From: an uncultured Mycoplasmatota bacterium
Lineage (GTDB): Bacteria > Bacillota_I > Bacilli_A > RF39 > UBA660
Assembly: GCA_900547995.1 (NCBI GenBank)
Contig: URIY01000001.1
Coordinates: 1-64,000 of the forward strand
Direction: 5' to 3'
DNA length: 64,000 bases
Shown one piece after another: positions 1 through 6,923 of the stretch. The number at the start of each line of letters is the position of its first letter. The first letter of the stretch is position 1. The position numbers were made by a program, and so were the translations under genes. Under the pieces are notes generated by a model. That model ran no database searches and was not told the origin of the DNA. It saw nothing but the letters and a program-made list of their open reading frames with translations.

Positions 1-78
1 TTTGCTAAATATTACCTATTTATATTTTATTTATTAGTTTTACTCTTTTTTACTGTAGATTAGTTTCTATGCCCTATA

Positions 79-471
79 TTATCTAATTATTACTTTTTTA
101 TTAATATTTATAATACTTATTTCTTTTTTTAATTCCATAAATTCACCCGTTTTATCAAATAAAATTATAGAATTAATAAATTCATCATTAGAATCATTAT
201 GAAATTTATTTAACCATTTAGCCACATTATCAATTTTTAAATATATTTTAAAACCACTAGATTCACTATCATATCCTAAATATTTAATAATATCATTATT
301 CGTCTTAGTATTACTAGTCAATATTGTTATTTGAATTGTAATTAAATCGTCATCTATTTTCTCATTATAATAAACACAATAAACATTCATGTTAGATTTT
401 AATTTATGTGAAAGGTTGGCTAAAAAAGTACATAAATTATTTCTTTGAATATCTATTTGACTAATCATCAT
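79..471 (-). CDS. Hypothetical protein, 130 aa
   Basis: I do not recognise a family. The product is a small soluble-looking protein with no signal peptide, no membrane segment and no obvious catalytic motif; it is rich in Asn, Ile and Lys, with alternating hydrophobic stretches that suggest a mixed alpha/beta fold. The start follows a purine-rich GGGGGAT-type ribosome site, and a clear promoter lies just upstream (TTGATT, 17 nt, TATAAT at 499-527), so it is probably expressed alone. It sits at the window edge beside an Ltp-type lipoprotein and mobile-element genes, so it may be accessory cargo. Confidence 0.6.
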   Translation of the reverse strand: MMISQIDIQRNNLCTFLANLSHKLKSNMNVYCVYYNEKIDDDLITIQITILTSNTKTNNDIIKYLGYDSESSGFKIYLKIDNVAKWLNKFHNDSNDEFINSIILFDKTGEFMELKKEISIININKKVIIR

Positions 472-498
472 ATTTTATCCCCCATTTATAACGTTAGT

Positions 499-527
499 AT
501 TATACTATGCTTATTTTATTAAATCAA
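499..527 (-). promoter_or_regulatory. Promoter of the 130-aa hypothetical gene
   Basis: On the minus strand a TTGATT -35 box (522-527) and a perfect TATAAT -10 box (499-504) are separated by 17 nt. The predicted start of transcription lies about 20 nt before the ribosome site of the gene ending at 79. Confidence 0.55.
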
Positions 528-798
528 TATCTTTTTATATCAATAATTTTACATAATTCTAATAAATTTTTCTATAGTATAATTATATTAGCAGGGCATC
601 TTTATTTACTAATAACATCAAGTTCATTTATATATTTTAATATTTTTAATTTGATATGGTGATAATTGCATACATATACACTTTTTTTAAAATTCCTTTT
701 ATAATAAGACAGCAGTTCATCTAATTTGTATAATTAAATACGAGTGTTTAAATTAAATATATCTTTTTTCATTATATGAATCATTATATTTTTAGAAA
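528..798. other. Intergenic stretch without a supportable gene
   Basis: About 270 very AT-rich bases between the promoter of the 130-aa gene and the end of the lipoprotein gene. Both strands carry only short broken frames. There is a TATAAT-like hexamer near 587 but no good -35 partner, and no convincing terminator for the lipoprotein gene. I see nothing else in it. Confidence 0.4.
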
Positions 799-1845
799 TT
801 AATACCCATTTTGTTCTGCACCATATAAAGCCTGTTCGTAAGTAAACCCTTCATATTCCAATTGCTCAATTAATTCATTTTTTGAGAATGTTGAATAATT
901 CAAATATGAAGCAGCAGATTTAACTGCTTGATCATTCCAATTTGCTCCACAATTATCAACACCATATTTTGCCTGTATACTAGTGAATCCTTCATATTCT
1001 AATTGATGGATTAAACCAGTATAAGAAAAAGCAGAAATACTTAAATATGATTTGGCTGATTTTAGTGCCTGTTCATCCCAATTTGCCCCGCAATTATCAA
1101 CGCCATATTTTGCTTGTTCATTAGTAAATTCTTCATATTCCAATTGTTGCATTAAACTAGTATAGGAAAAAGCAGAAATACTTAAATATGATTTGGCTGA
1201 TATTAATGCCTGTTCATTCCAATTTATCGATATATTTCCTACTGCATATGTTGCATCACTTGTTGAATATCCTTCATACTCTAACTGTTTAATTAATCCT
1301 TTTTTTGAAAATCCTGATATTCTTAAATAACTTTCTGCTTGCTTTTTTGCATTAATTTGGCTTATTGTTTCCTTAGATAAATTATTATTAATTGAGTCAT
1401 TAGAATTATTGTCGCTATTAGAATTATCATTGTTGTTAAAAGTTGTATCTTCCTCTTTTTTGCTATCACTTGATGATGAATTATTTTGTTGATTATTAGC
1501 AGTATTTGATGCATTTTTATCAGAATTATTACTAGCGTCGTTTATTTTCTCATTACTTTGTTTATTATTACTTTCATCAATAGTATTATTATTTTGATTA
1601 TTGTTAGTAGAATTATTTTTAATTGTTTTATTTGCAATATCAACATTACTTTTAATTTTATTTATTATAATATTAATATTATTTTTCTTTTGGATAATAA
1701 TCTCTTCATTAGTTGCATTTTTTTCAATTTTAATATTATTTTGTTTATTATTTTTATTTATTTCAGTTTTACTATTAGAATTAGAACATGCTGTAATATA
1801 AATACATAAAAGTAATATAAATAGTATAAATTTAATTTTTTTCAT
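799..1845 (-). CDS. Ltp-family surface lipoprotein with four C-terminal repeats
   Basis: A predicted exported lipoprotein of 348 aa. A Lys-rich start and hydrophobic segment end in an ITAC lipobox, giving a lipidated Cys at about residue 20. A long Asn/Ser/Lys-rich linker (about 25-165) is followed by four tandem repeats of about 45-48 residues (about 170-348), with cores such as SAKSYLSISAFSYT and LIHQLEYEGFT. These match the Ltp helix-turn-helix repeat family (PF07553); phage TP-J34 Ltp in this family blocks phage DNA injection. The start is the ATG at 1845: an in-frame ATG 12 nt upstream encloses the GGAGG ribosome site and is unlikely to be used. A role in superinfection exclusion is plausible from family and context, but many chromosomal Ltp proteins have unknown roles. 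Confidence 0.75.
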   Translation of the reverse strand: MKKIKFILFILLLCIYITACSNSNSKTEINKNNKQNNIKIEKNATNEEIIIQKKNNINIIINKIKSNVDIANKTIKNNSTNNNQNNNTIDESNNKQSNEKINDASNNSDKNASNTANNQQNNSSSSDSKKEEDTTFNNNDNSNSDNNSNDSINNNLSKETISQINAKKQAESYLRISGFSKKGLIKQLEYEGYSTSDATYAVGNISINWNEQALISAKSYLSISAFSYTSLMQQLEYEEFTNEQAKYGVDNCGANWDEQALKSAKSYLSISAFSYTGLIHQLEYEGFTSIQAKYGVDNCGANWNDQAVKSAASYLNYSTFSKNELIEQLEYEGFTYEQALYGAEQNGY

Positions 1846-1905
1846 ATTTTCCTCCATTAAAATTCATTTAAAATTAAAAATTTTAGTCTAATATAAAAAT
1901 ATCTT

Positions 1906-1935
1906 TTTACTAAAGTATTACCCCATTTCTATGAT
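1906..1935 (+). promoter_or_regulatory. Promoter for the tracrRNA-like RNA
   Basis: TTTACT (1906-1911) and TATGAT (1930-1935) are separated by 18 nt. The predicted start at about 1941-1944 coincides with the first base of the anti-repeat-like segment, which supports a dedicated promoter. Confidence 0.45.
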
Positions 1936-1940
1936 ACTAT

Positions 1941-2041
1941 TTAGTTGTCTTAATACCATTTAAGATGACATAGAGAGTTAAAATAAAGCTTTAAGCCTAA
2001 ATGCTCACATTATGTGTCCGACTGTTTAGCAGTCCTTTTTG
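1941..2041 (+). ncRNA. Orphan tracrRNA-like RNA
   Basis: The roughly 100-nt segment has the order expected of a type II CRISPR tracrRNA. First comes an anti-repeat-like part (1944-1984) containing ACCATTTAAGATGACATAG, followed by AGAG and GTTAAAATAA. This resembles the Streptococcus/Listeria anti-repeat: ACCATTC, CATAG, a four-base bulge, then GTTAAAATAAGGCT. Next come a TAAAGCTTTA palindrome (1984-1993), a CACAttaTGTG hairpin (2006-2016) and a GACTG/CAGTC hairpin followed by CTTTTT (2020-2040), which is a good intrinsic terminator. No cas9, cas1, cas2 or CRISPR array is visible in the window, so it is an orphan here. Recognition is by motif and layout only. Confidence 0.55.
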
Positions 2042-2054
2042 TATTAAACAACTT

Positions 2055-2123
2055 ATTATACAAAAAAGCTAGTACAAAAACTCTTAAAGTCTGTACTAGC
2101 CCTTTATGCCTAAACTGATTATA
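2055..2123 (-). ncRNA. Candidate short RNA ending in a strong terminator hairpin
   Basis: On the minus strand an extended -10 box (TGATATAAT; TATAAT at 2118-2123) would start a transcript near 2111. About 10-50 nt later it runs into a strong hairpin (GCTAGTACA paired with TGTACTAGC, about 2066-2100) followed by TTTTTTG. No open frame with a ribosome site lies in it. It converges on the tracrRNA-like gene. It could be a small regulatory RNA, or just a terminator for read-through from the ATPase operon. Confidence 0.35.
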
Positions 2124-2167
2124 TCAAATATTTTGACAAATTTCTATATTTTTTTATTTTTTATATA

Positions 2168-2204
2168 AATAAAAATCAGGCTGCATTAACCTGATTTTAT
2201 TATA
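2168..2204 (-). terminator. Terminator of the nuclease/ATPase operon
   Basis: AATCAGG and CCTGATT arms around a short loop are flanked by A-rich and T-rich runs, so the hairpin could terminate in either direction. It lies about 110 nt past the ATPase stop codon. Confidence 0.6.
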
Positions 2205-2307
2205 CCTATATGGGGCGATAACAAAGGTTATCTGAAACCCTAAAGTAAAAGTTGATAAACAACTAATTCCTATAAGCATTATAACATTATAGATAATTAA
2301 TTACAAC
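2205..2307. other. Short intergenic stretch with small inverted repeats
   Basis: It contains GATAAC-aaag-GTTATC, flanked by GGG and CCC, and AGTTGataaaCAACT. These could fold in the 3' untranslated RNA of the ATPase gene. No gene is seen. Confidence 0.3.
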
Positions 2308-3984
2308 TTATAAGTTCATAATTTTTTTATAAAGATTTATTGTTTTTGCATAATCTTCATCATTTAATAATTTATATGGTTCATTAGTTAATTCAATAAC
2401 ATTATTAATTTTATAGTTTTGATATAATTCTTTTTTAAACTCTATTGTAGATATTATTACTTGTGAATTATTATCAATATTATCTAATATATATTTAAAT
2501 GTTTTTGCTATATTATCATCATCTAATTCTGCATTATTTGGGCTGTCAAAAACTATTGGTAATTTTATCGCATTTGGATTAAATTTGTCCTTTATTTTTA
2601 ATAAACACAAATACCATGCAATAGTAGATAATGGTCTCATACTACCTGTAATATCAAACGAACTATCTATTTTCTTTATGTTTGAAGGATTGATTTCTTG
2701 TAAAGAAAGAGTGTCACGACTTTCAGACATAATATTAAAATATTCATTATCTATTTCCTGTTTTAATTGATTATATTTTCTTATTTTGGATTTAATATCT
2801 TTAATTTGTTGGGTTAACGTTATTTCTCTTTGCTTTAATTTATATAAATCTTCAGAAAGTTTATTTTGCATTTCTATAAATCCTTTGTGCTTTATGACAT
2901 CATCAATTCCTGAATTTATAGTCTTTATTTTTTTATCATAAACATTCATTTGATCAATAAACATTTTATAGTGTTCTTCTTGAAGTTTTATATTATGTTT
3001 TAAATCATCTAGTTTTGTCATTAATGATTGATTAATAAAAAGATAGTCATCATTTTTATCATAATATTTATAACTAAATTCAAATGGATCGATATGAGAT
3101 TTACAATAAGGACATATCTCATTATCATAATTCTTATAGTTTTTATTATTGTCAGAAATATTATTTTTTAATTCCTCTAATAAATGCTCTACTTCAGTTT
3201 TACTATTTTGTAATTGAATTATTTTATTTCTCGTATCGTTTAAATTTTTTACTATCTCATTATACTCATTTTTACTTAATTCTATTTCGTGATTTAATGA
3301 TGTCATATCTAAAGAATAATTGTTGCCAGACAATTCTTTTTCTATTTTTTGTATTAATTTATCTAAATCATTAGCTTCCTTTTTGTTTGCTTCTAATTCA
3401 TCATTACTGTCCTTTAATTTTTTATCTAAATCATAATATTCTTCATTAAATACACCAAAATGAGATAGCAAAGCATATTTTTTATAATTGCTATACTGTG
3501 CTAATCCCTTAAATGAACTAAACGTTGTACAATTTAATCCAGTTTGATCTACATAATTTAATAAATACATATATGTTGGTGGAGTTAATTCCAATCTATT
3601 TTCTCTATTTGGTAATTCTATATAAAAATCAAATAGTTCACTTAATTTTTCTGACAATTCTATTCTTCTTGTCGTTTCAAAAATAGTTTTAAAATTAGAA
3701 TCAACTATTCTGAAATAATTATTTGATCTTATAAAATAATATTTATCATCGTTTATATTTATATCTAATATTGTAGTTTTATTTGCAAAATCCCATTTTG
3801 GATCAAATGAACAATCTGCTCCTAAAGTACTATATATACTTTTCATTATTACAGATTTACCACGTTTATTACCATTTTCCTTACATGAGGTAACGAAATT
3901 AATGCCATCTTTGAATTCAGTATGATATGCTTTTTTTTCTTTTAAAGAGTATATATATAATCCATTTATAACTAATTTTTTCAT
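2308..3984 (-). CDS. SMC/Rad50-like ABC ATPase of a defence-type pair (DUF2326/LmuB-like)
   Basis: A 558-aa ATPase of the Rad50/SMC type. Near the N terminus is a P-loop-like GNKRGKS (about 38-44). It is followed by a long coiled-coil arm (about 185-290 and 320-420) broken by a CPYC motif (about 291-294) that resembles a zinc hook. The C-terminal half has a signature-like GSMRPLS (about 447-453) and a Walker B-like LPIVFDSP (about 475-482). In DUF2326 and related ABC three-component and Lamassu systems such a sensor ATPase controls a nuclease. Its gene starts 1 nt after the stop of the DUF4297-like nuclease gene, with the GGAGG site inside the nuclease stop region, so the two are co-translated. 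The acidic residue after Walker B Asp is replaced by Ser, as in several DUF2326/DUF3732-type proteins. Confidence 0.75.
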   Translation of the reverse strand: MKKLVINGLYIYSLKEKKAYHTEFKDGINFVTSCKENGNKRGKSVIMKSIYSTLGADCSFDPKWDFANKTTILDININDDKYYFIRSNNYFRIVDSNFKTIFETTRRIELSEKLSELFDFYIELPNRENRLELTPPTYMYLLNYVDQTGLNCTTFSSFKGLAQYSNYKKYALLSHFGVFNEEYYDLDKKLKDSNDELEANKKEANDLDKLIQKIEKELSGNNYSLDMTSLNHEIELSKNEYNEIVKNLNDTRNKIIQLQNSKTEVEHLLEELKNNISDNNKNYKNYDNEICPYCKSHIDPFEFSYKYYDKNDDYLFINQSLMTKLDDLKHNIKLQEEHYKMFIDQMNVYDKKIKTINSGIDDVIKHKGFIEMQNKLSEDLYKLKQREITLTQQIKDIKSKIRKYNQLKQEIDNEYFNIMSESRDTLSLQEINPSNIKKIDSSFDITGSMRPLSTIAWYLCLLKIKDKFNPNAIKLPIVFDSPNNAELDDDNIAKTFKYILDNIDNNSQVIISTIEFKKELYQNYKINNVIELTNEPYKLLNDEDYAKTINLYKKIMNL

Positions 3985-3985
3985 A

Positions 3986-5041
3986 TTATTTCATTTCCTC
4001 CTTAATCTCTTCTACGCAATATATAACCATAGTAAATATTGTACTTTCATCATCATATATAGGGAATTTAATATCCTGATGGTTATTTTTAAAATTTATT
4101 GCATATTCTTTCAAACTATTAGCATATCCTAATTCTATATCCTTTTTAATTGTATCACAAATTATGTCTATAAATTCATTTTTTTTCTTATCCTTACCAG
4201 ATATTATTTCTGTTAACGCTTTTAGACATTTTATTTGAAGGGAAAAATTATCATTTGTTAAACTCGTAATTTGTTCCTCGCATTTTTTATGAAAATCACT
4301 ATGTTGCGAGTAATGATAATTAACCATGTCAGTAAACTCTTTTTTACTTATTGCTTTATTTTGATATAAATCTTCAAAGCTACATTCTTTTTCGTATTTC
4401 GCTTTATTAATAGCTATTGCTTTAATCGAGTCTAATAAAACAGTAGGCTTATTGATAGAACTTTTCTTTTCTTCTTCATAAAACTTGCTTAATTTACCTA
4501 TTATACTATTTTCGAAATCTTGAACACCAACATTTCTATATAAATAATAAATGTTTTTTAAGTTAATTGTTTCTTGATTAGTTTCTTTTTGTAAATGTTC
4601 TATAATTTTTTTCTTAACATCTAAATCAATTTCATCTAATAGTATAATTTCATTAGGTTTTGTTGCATATTGATTGTTAACCAAAGGCGCATTCGACACA
4701 AGCAATACCGAAATATTTTCTTTCTCTTCTTCTGTTTTTCCTGATATACTATAAATTCTTCCTATTATTGACTGAGATTTATCACTTTTTTTATTTGTTA
4801 AAAAACTAACCTTATTTGATTTTCCAGTATCGGAAGTTTTTACTTGATAAAACTTTAGTTTATTATCAAAATGTAATTCAATATCGCATACATAGTCAAA
4901 AACAACATAATAATTATCTATTTTGTTGTAATTATCAATTAATTGCTCTATTCCATATAAAACTTCAAAATCAAATCTATTTTTTGTACGTGATCCTGCT
5001 AAGTCATATGGAAGATTACTATATATCTCCTTTAACTCCAT
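3986..5041 (-). CDS. DUF4297/Cap4-like PD-(D/E)XK nuclease of a defence pair (LmuA-like)
   Basis: The N-terminal part carries an AGSRTKNRFDFE segment (about 15-26) and a PD-(D/E)XK-type core: D53-I-E55 in FDYVCDIELHFD, then FYQVKTS with Q66 and K68. This is the layout of DUF4297 double-strand DNA endonucleases, the effector of Cap4 and Lamassu LmuA. The C-terminal part (about 200-351) is alpha-helical and unassigned; it may bind the partner ATPase. It is the first gene of a two-gene operon with the SMC-like ATPase; RBS GGGGGAA and a TATAAT hexamer (about 5076-5081) lie upstream. A separate LmuC is not seen in the operon, so the exact system type is open. Confidence 0.72.
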   Translation of the reverse strand: MELKEIYSNLPYDLAGSRTKNRFDFEVLYGIEQLIDNYNKIDNYYVVFDYVCDIELHFDNKLKFYQVKTSDTGKSNKVSFLTNKKSDKSQSIIGRIYSISGKTEEEKENISVLLVSNAPLVNNQYATKPNEIILLDEIDLDVKKKIIEHLQKETNQETINLKNIYYLYRNVGVQDFENSIIGKLSKFYEEEKKSSINKPTVLLDSIKAIAINKAKYEKECSFEDLYQNKAISKKEFTDMVNYHYSQHSDFHKKCEEQITSLTNDNFSLQIKCLKALTEIISGKDKKKNEFIDIICDTIKKDIELGYANSLKEYAINFKNNHQDIKFPIYDDESTIFTMVIYCVEEIKEEMK

Positions 5042-5173
5042 TATTATTCCCCCATATAAAAGATAATTTAGATTATTATACCATAAATTGAATTTTTTTA
5101 TTATATAATACTACTTATTATTTTATAATAATTGGAATTATGCTATAATATTATCAGAAATTGGAGGGTTATT

Positions 5174-5974
5174 ATGGCAAATATAAACTTTGAAACTTAT
5201 TTTAGTGAAAGCGAAAATAAATATTATGATTCGAAAATTATAATTAATATTCTAGAAAATATACTAGGAAAATCAATTAACGAAATAAAGAAAGATGTTA
5301 ATGATAATCAAATTGTTGTTACAAGGGAAAAAATTGAAAAATATCTTGAACAAAAATTTATTGAAGAAGATCCTGAATTAAAAAAGAGAATTGAAAGTCC
5401 AAGTCCTAAAAGAAGCAGAAATATTGCTGAATGGACAAAACAAGATATTGAAAATTATTCACAAGAGTTTGTAGATGATTTAAGTGTAGCAAGATATTGT
5501 TTCGAGCCTTATACATTAGAGTACTTTAATAGATATACAGCCATTGTAAGAAATAAAGTTAATATATTATTAAGTCTTATTGAAAAAATTGGCAATAAAG
5601 AAATTCAACCAATACAAGAGTTGTTAACTGAGTTAGATATTGTATTAGATGAAAATGGTAATGTTCTAAAAAGTGATATAGTTCGCTTAATTACACCTAC
5701 TATTTATAACATTAATTATTTAAATGAAAAACTTGCAAAAGCTAATGACTTATCAACATACCTAACTTTCAAAATGTCAAAACATTCATTATATAGAGAT
5801 GGTTTCTCTGAAGGAGAAGTTTATCCTAGTCAATCAATACAAATTAATAGTTTACAATATGATTATATTCAAGGTAATGTTAGATTATCTGAAAATCAAA
5901 GAAAAACACTTGAAGAAGAAAGAAGTAAAAGTCTTAAAAAAAGTGCTGAATTTATATGTAATTTATTTAATTAA
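5174..5974 (+). CDS. Hypothetical protein, 266 aa, divergent from the nuclease operon
   Basis: I do not recognise a family. It is a soluble, mostly helical, charged protein with no signal peptide or membrane segment. I start it at the ATG at 5174, 8 nt after a GGAGGG site; an in-frame start 42 nt upstream lacks such a site and overlaps the promoter (TATAAT at about 5143-5148). It is divergently transcribed from the nuclease/ATPase pair, with about 130 bp between the start codons, which could be a shared control region. It might be an accessory, regulator or immunity component of that pair, or an unrelated passenger. Confidence 0.6.
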   Translation: MANINFETYFSESENKYYDSKIIINILENILGKSINEIKKDVNDNQIVVTREKIEKYLEQKFIEEDPELKKRIESPSPKRSRNIAEWTKQDIENYSQEFVDDLSVARYCFEPYTLEYFNRYTAIVRNKVNILLSLIEKIGNKEIQPIQELLTELDIVLDENGNVLKSDIVRLITPTIYNINYLNEKLAKANDLSTYLTFKMSKHSLYRDGFSEGEVYPSQSIQINSLQYDYIQGNVRLSENQRKTLEEERSKSLKKSAEFICNLFN

Positions 5975-5977
5975 TTA

Positions 5978-6056
5978 AAGCAAAAGGAAGAGATAAACTC
6001 TTCCTTTTGAAAAACTTCTACCAAGTGTATAAATACACCTGCAACAATCTAAAGTA
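5978..6056 (-). ncRNA. Candidate small RNA with two hairpins, antisense side of the 266-aa gene end
   Basis: A strong minus-strand promoter (TTGACT at 6084-6089, 16 nt, TATAAT at 6062-6067) lies just past the end of the PemK/MazF-like gene. The predicted transcript of about 75 nt contains a GTGTATttATACAC hairpin (about 6025-6038). It ends in a perfect 12-bp stem, CAAAAGGAAGAG/CTCTTCCTTTTG (5981-6009), followed by CTTTAATT. There is no open frame with a ribosome site. The last stem alone could instead be a terminator for the convergent genes. Confidence 0.45.
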
Positions 6057-6080
6057 CTTTAATTATACCATTTTAACTCT

Positions 6081-6896
6081 CTAAGTCAACACTTTTTCAC
6101 GATTTTCTTTAGATTTATAAATAGTATTATGTTTTTTAATAGTTCCATTTGTTTCTTTTATTTCTTCAAAAGCATAATACTTCTTTATTATTTTTAATAT
6201 AGCATCATTATCTATTTTAGTAATAGTTGCTATTTTATTATTTATATAATATGGTTCTCTAATTCTATTAGAACTAATATTAATTAAGTTTTCTAATCTA
6301 GCAGTTCCTAATTTTTCATCTAATAAATCATAGTGAAAATAATAATTATCATCTTTATGTTTTGAAGTAAGTGGTATAGCAGTCCACATTTTTTTATTTG
6401 ATGCACTTCTCCATAATATTGCTGGTCTTAATTTTCTTAATTCGCTACCAATATTATACCCTAAATCTACCCAATATATAGCTCCAACTTTTAAATTAGT
6501 AGTATCATCACCATTTTTATTTATTAATTCTAACTTATCTTTACACCATTTATTATATGATATGCCATCTGGATCATTATTTGTATTATCTTTAACATAG
6601 TTTAAAAAACTAATTTTAGATCTTAATAAAATATCATCAAATTCTTTATTAGTTATTTTAATAGGTTTACCTTTAATGTAGACACATCTTTTAATATTAG
6701 AGCGATTATAATCAGTTATTTCATCTAATACCGCATATTTATTAATAGATTTTAAATGAATACTATTTTCTTTTTCTTCATTATAAACAGGTACTCCAAC
6801 ATAATGATTTTGTGATATATCATAAAGAATCAAAATCCATTGTTTATTATCATTTAAATTAAATTCATATACTTGCTTCCAATTTATAGTAAGCAT
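6081..6896 (-). CDS. Large PemK/MazF-like protein with an extra N-terminal domain
   Basis: The C-terminal half (about 135-245) resembles the PemK/MazF endoribonuclease toxin family: VGAIYWVDLG, then LRPAILWR, a TAIPLTS strand and a GTARLENL segment corresponding to the usual beta-barrel core. The first 130 residues are not part of the toxin fold and I do not recognise them. At 271 aa it is more than twice the length of a usual MazF. The start is the ATG at 6896; the upstream in-frame TTG has no ribosome site of its own. The gene lies 27 nt after the relaxase stop, in the same orientation. No antitoxin-sized gene precedes it, so it may be a housekeeping-type PemK-like protein of mobile elements rather than a classical toxin. 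Confidence 0.6.
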   Translation of the reverse strand: MLTINWKQVYEFNLNDNKQWILILYDISQNHYVGVPVYNEEKENSIHLKSINKYAVLDEITDYNRSNIKRCVYIKGKPIKITNKEFDDILLRSKISFLNYVKDNTNNDPDGISYNKWCKDKLELINKNGDDTTNLKVGAIYWVDLGYNIGSELRKLRPAILWRSASNKKMWTAIPLTSKHKDDNYYFHYDLLDEKLGTARLENLINISSNRIREPYYINNKIATITKIDNDAILKIIKKYYAFEEIKETNGTIKKHNTIYKSKENREKVLT

Positions 6897-6923
6897 ATTT
6901 ATCACCAACTTTCTTTATTTTAA

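Noticed and set aside
1558..1809. Plus-strand frames opposite the Asn/Ser-rich linker of the Ltp lipoprotein
   Set aside because: They are Ile/Phe-rich mirror images of Asn/Asp-rich codons on the other strand, have no ribosome sites and overlap a well-supported gene.
1..5000. CRISPR array or cas9 accompanying the tracrRNA-like RNA
   Set aside because: No regularly spaced repeats and no protein with HNH/RuvC motifs were found anywhere in the window.
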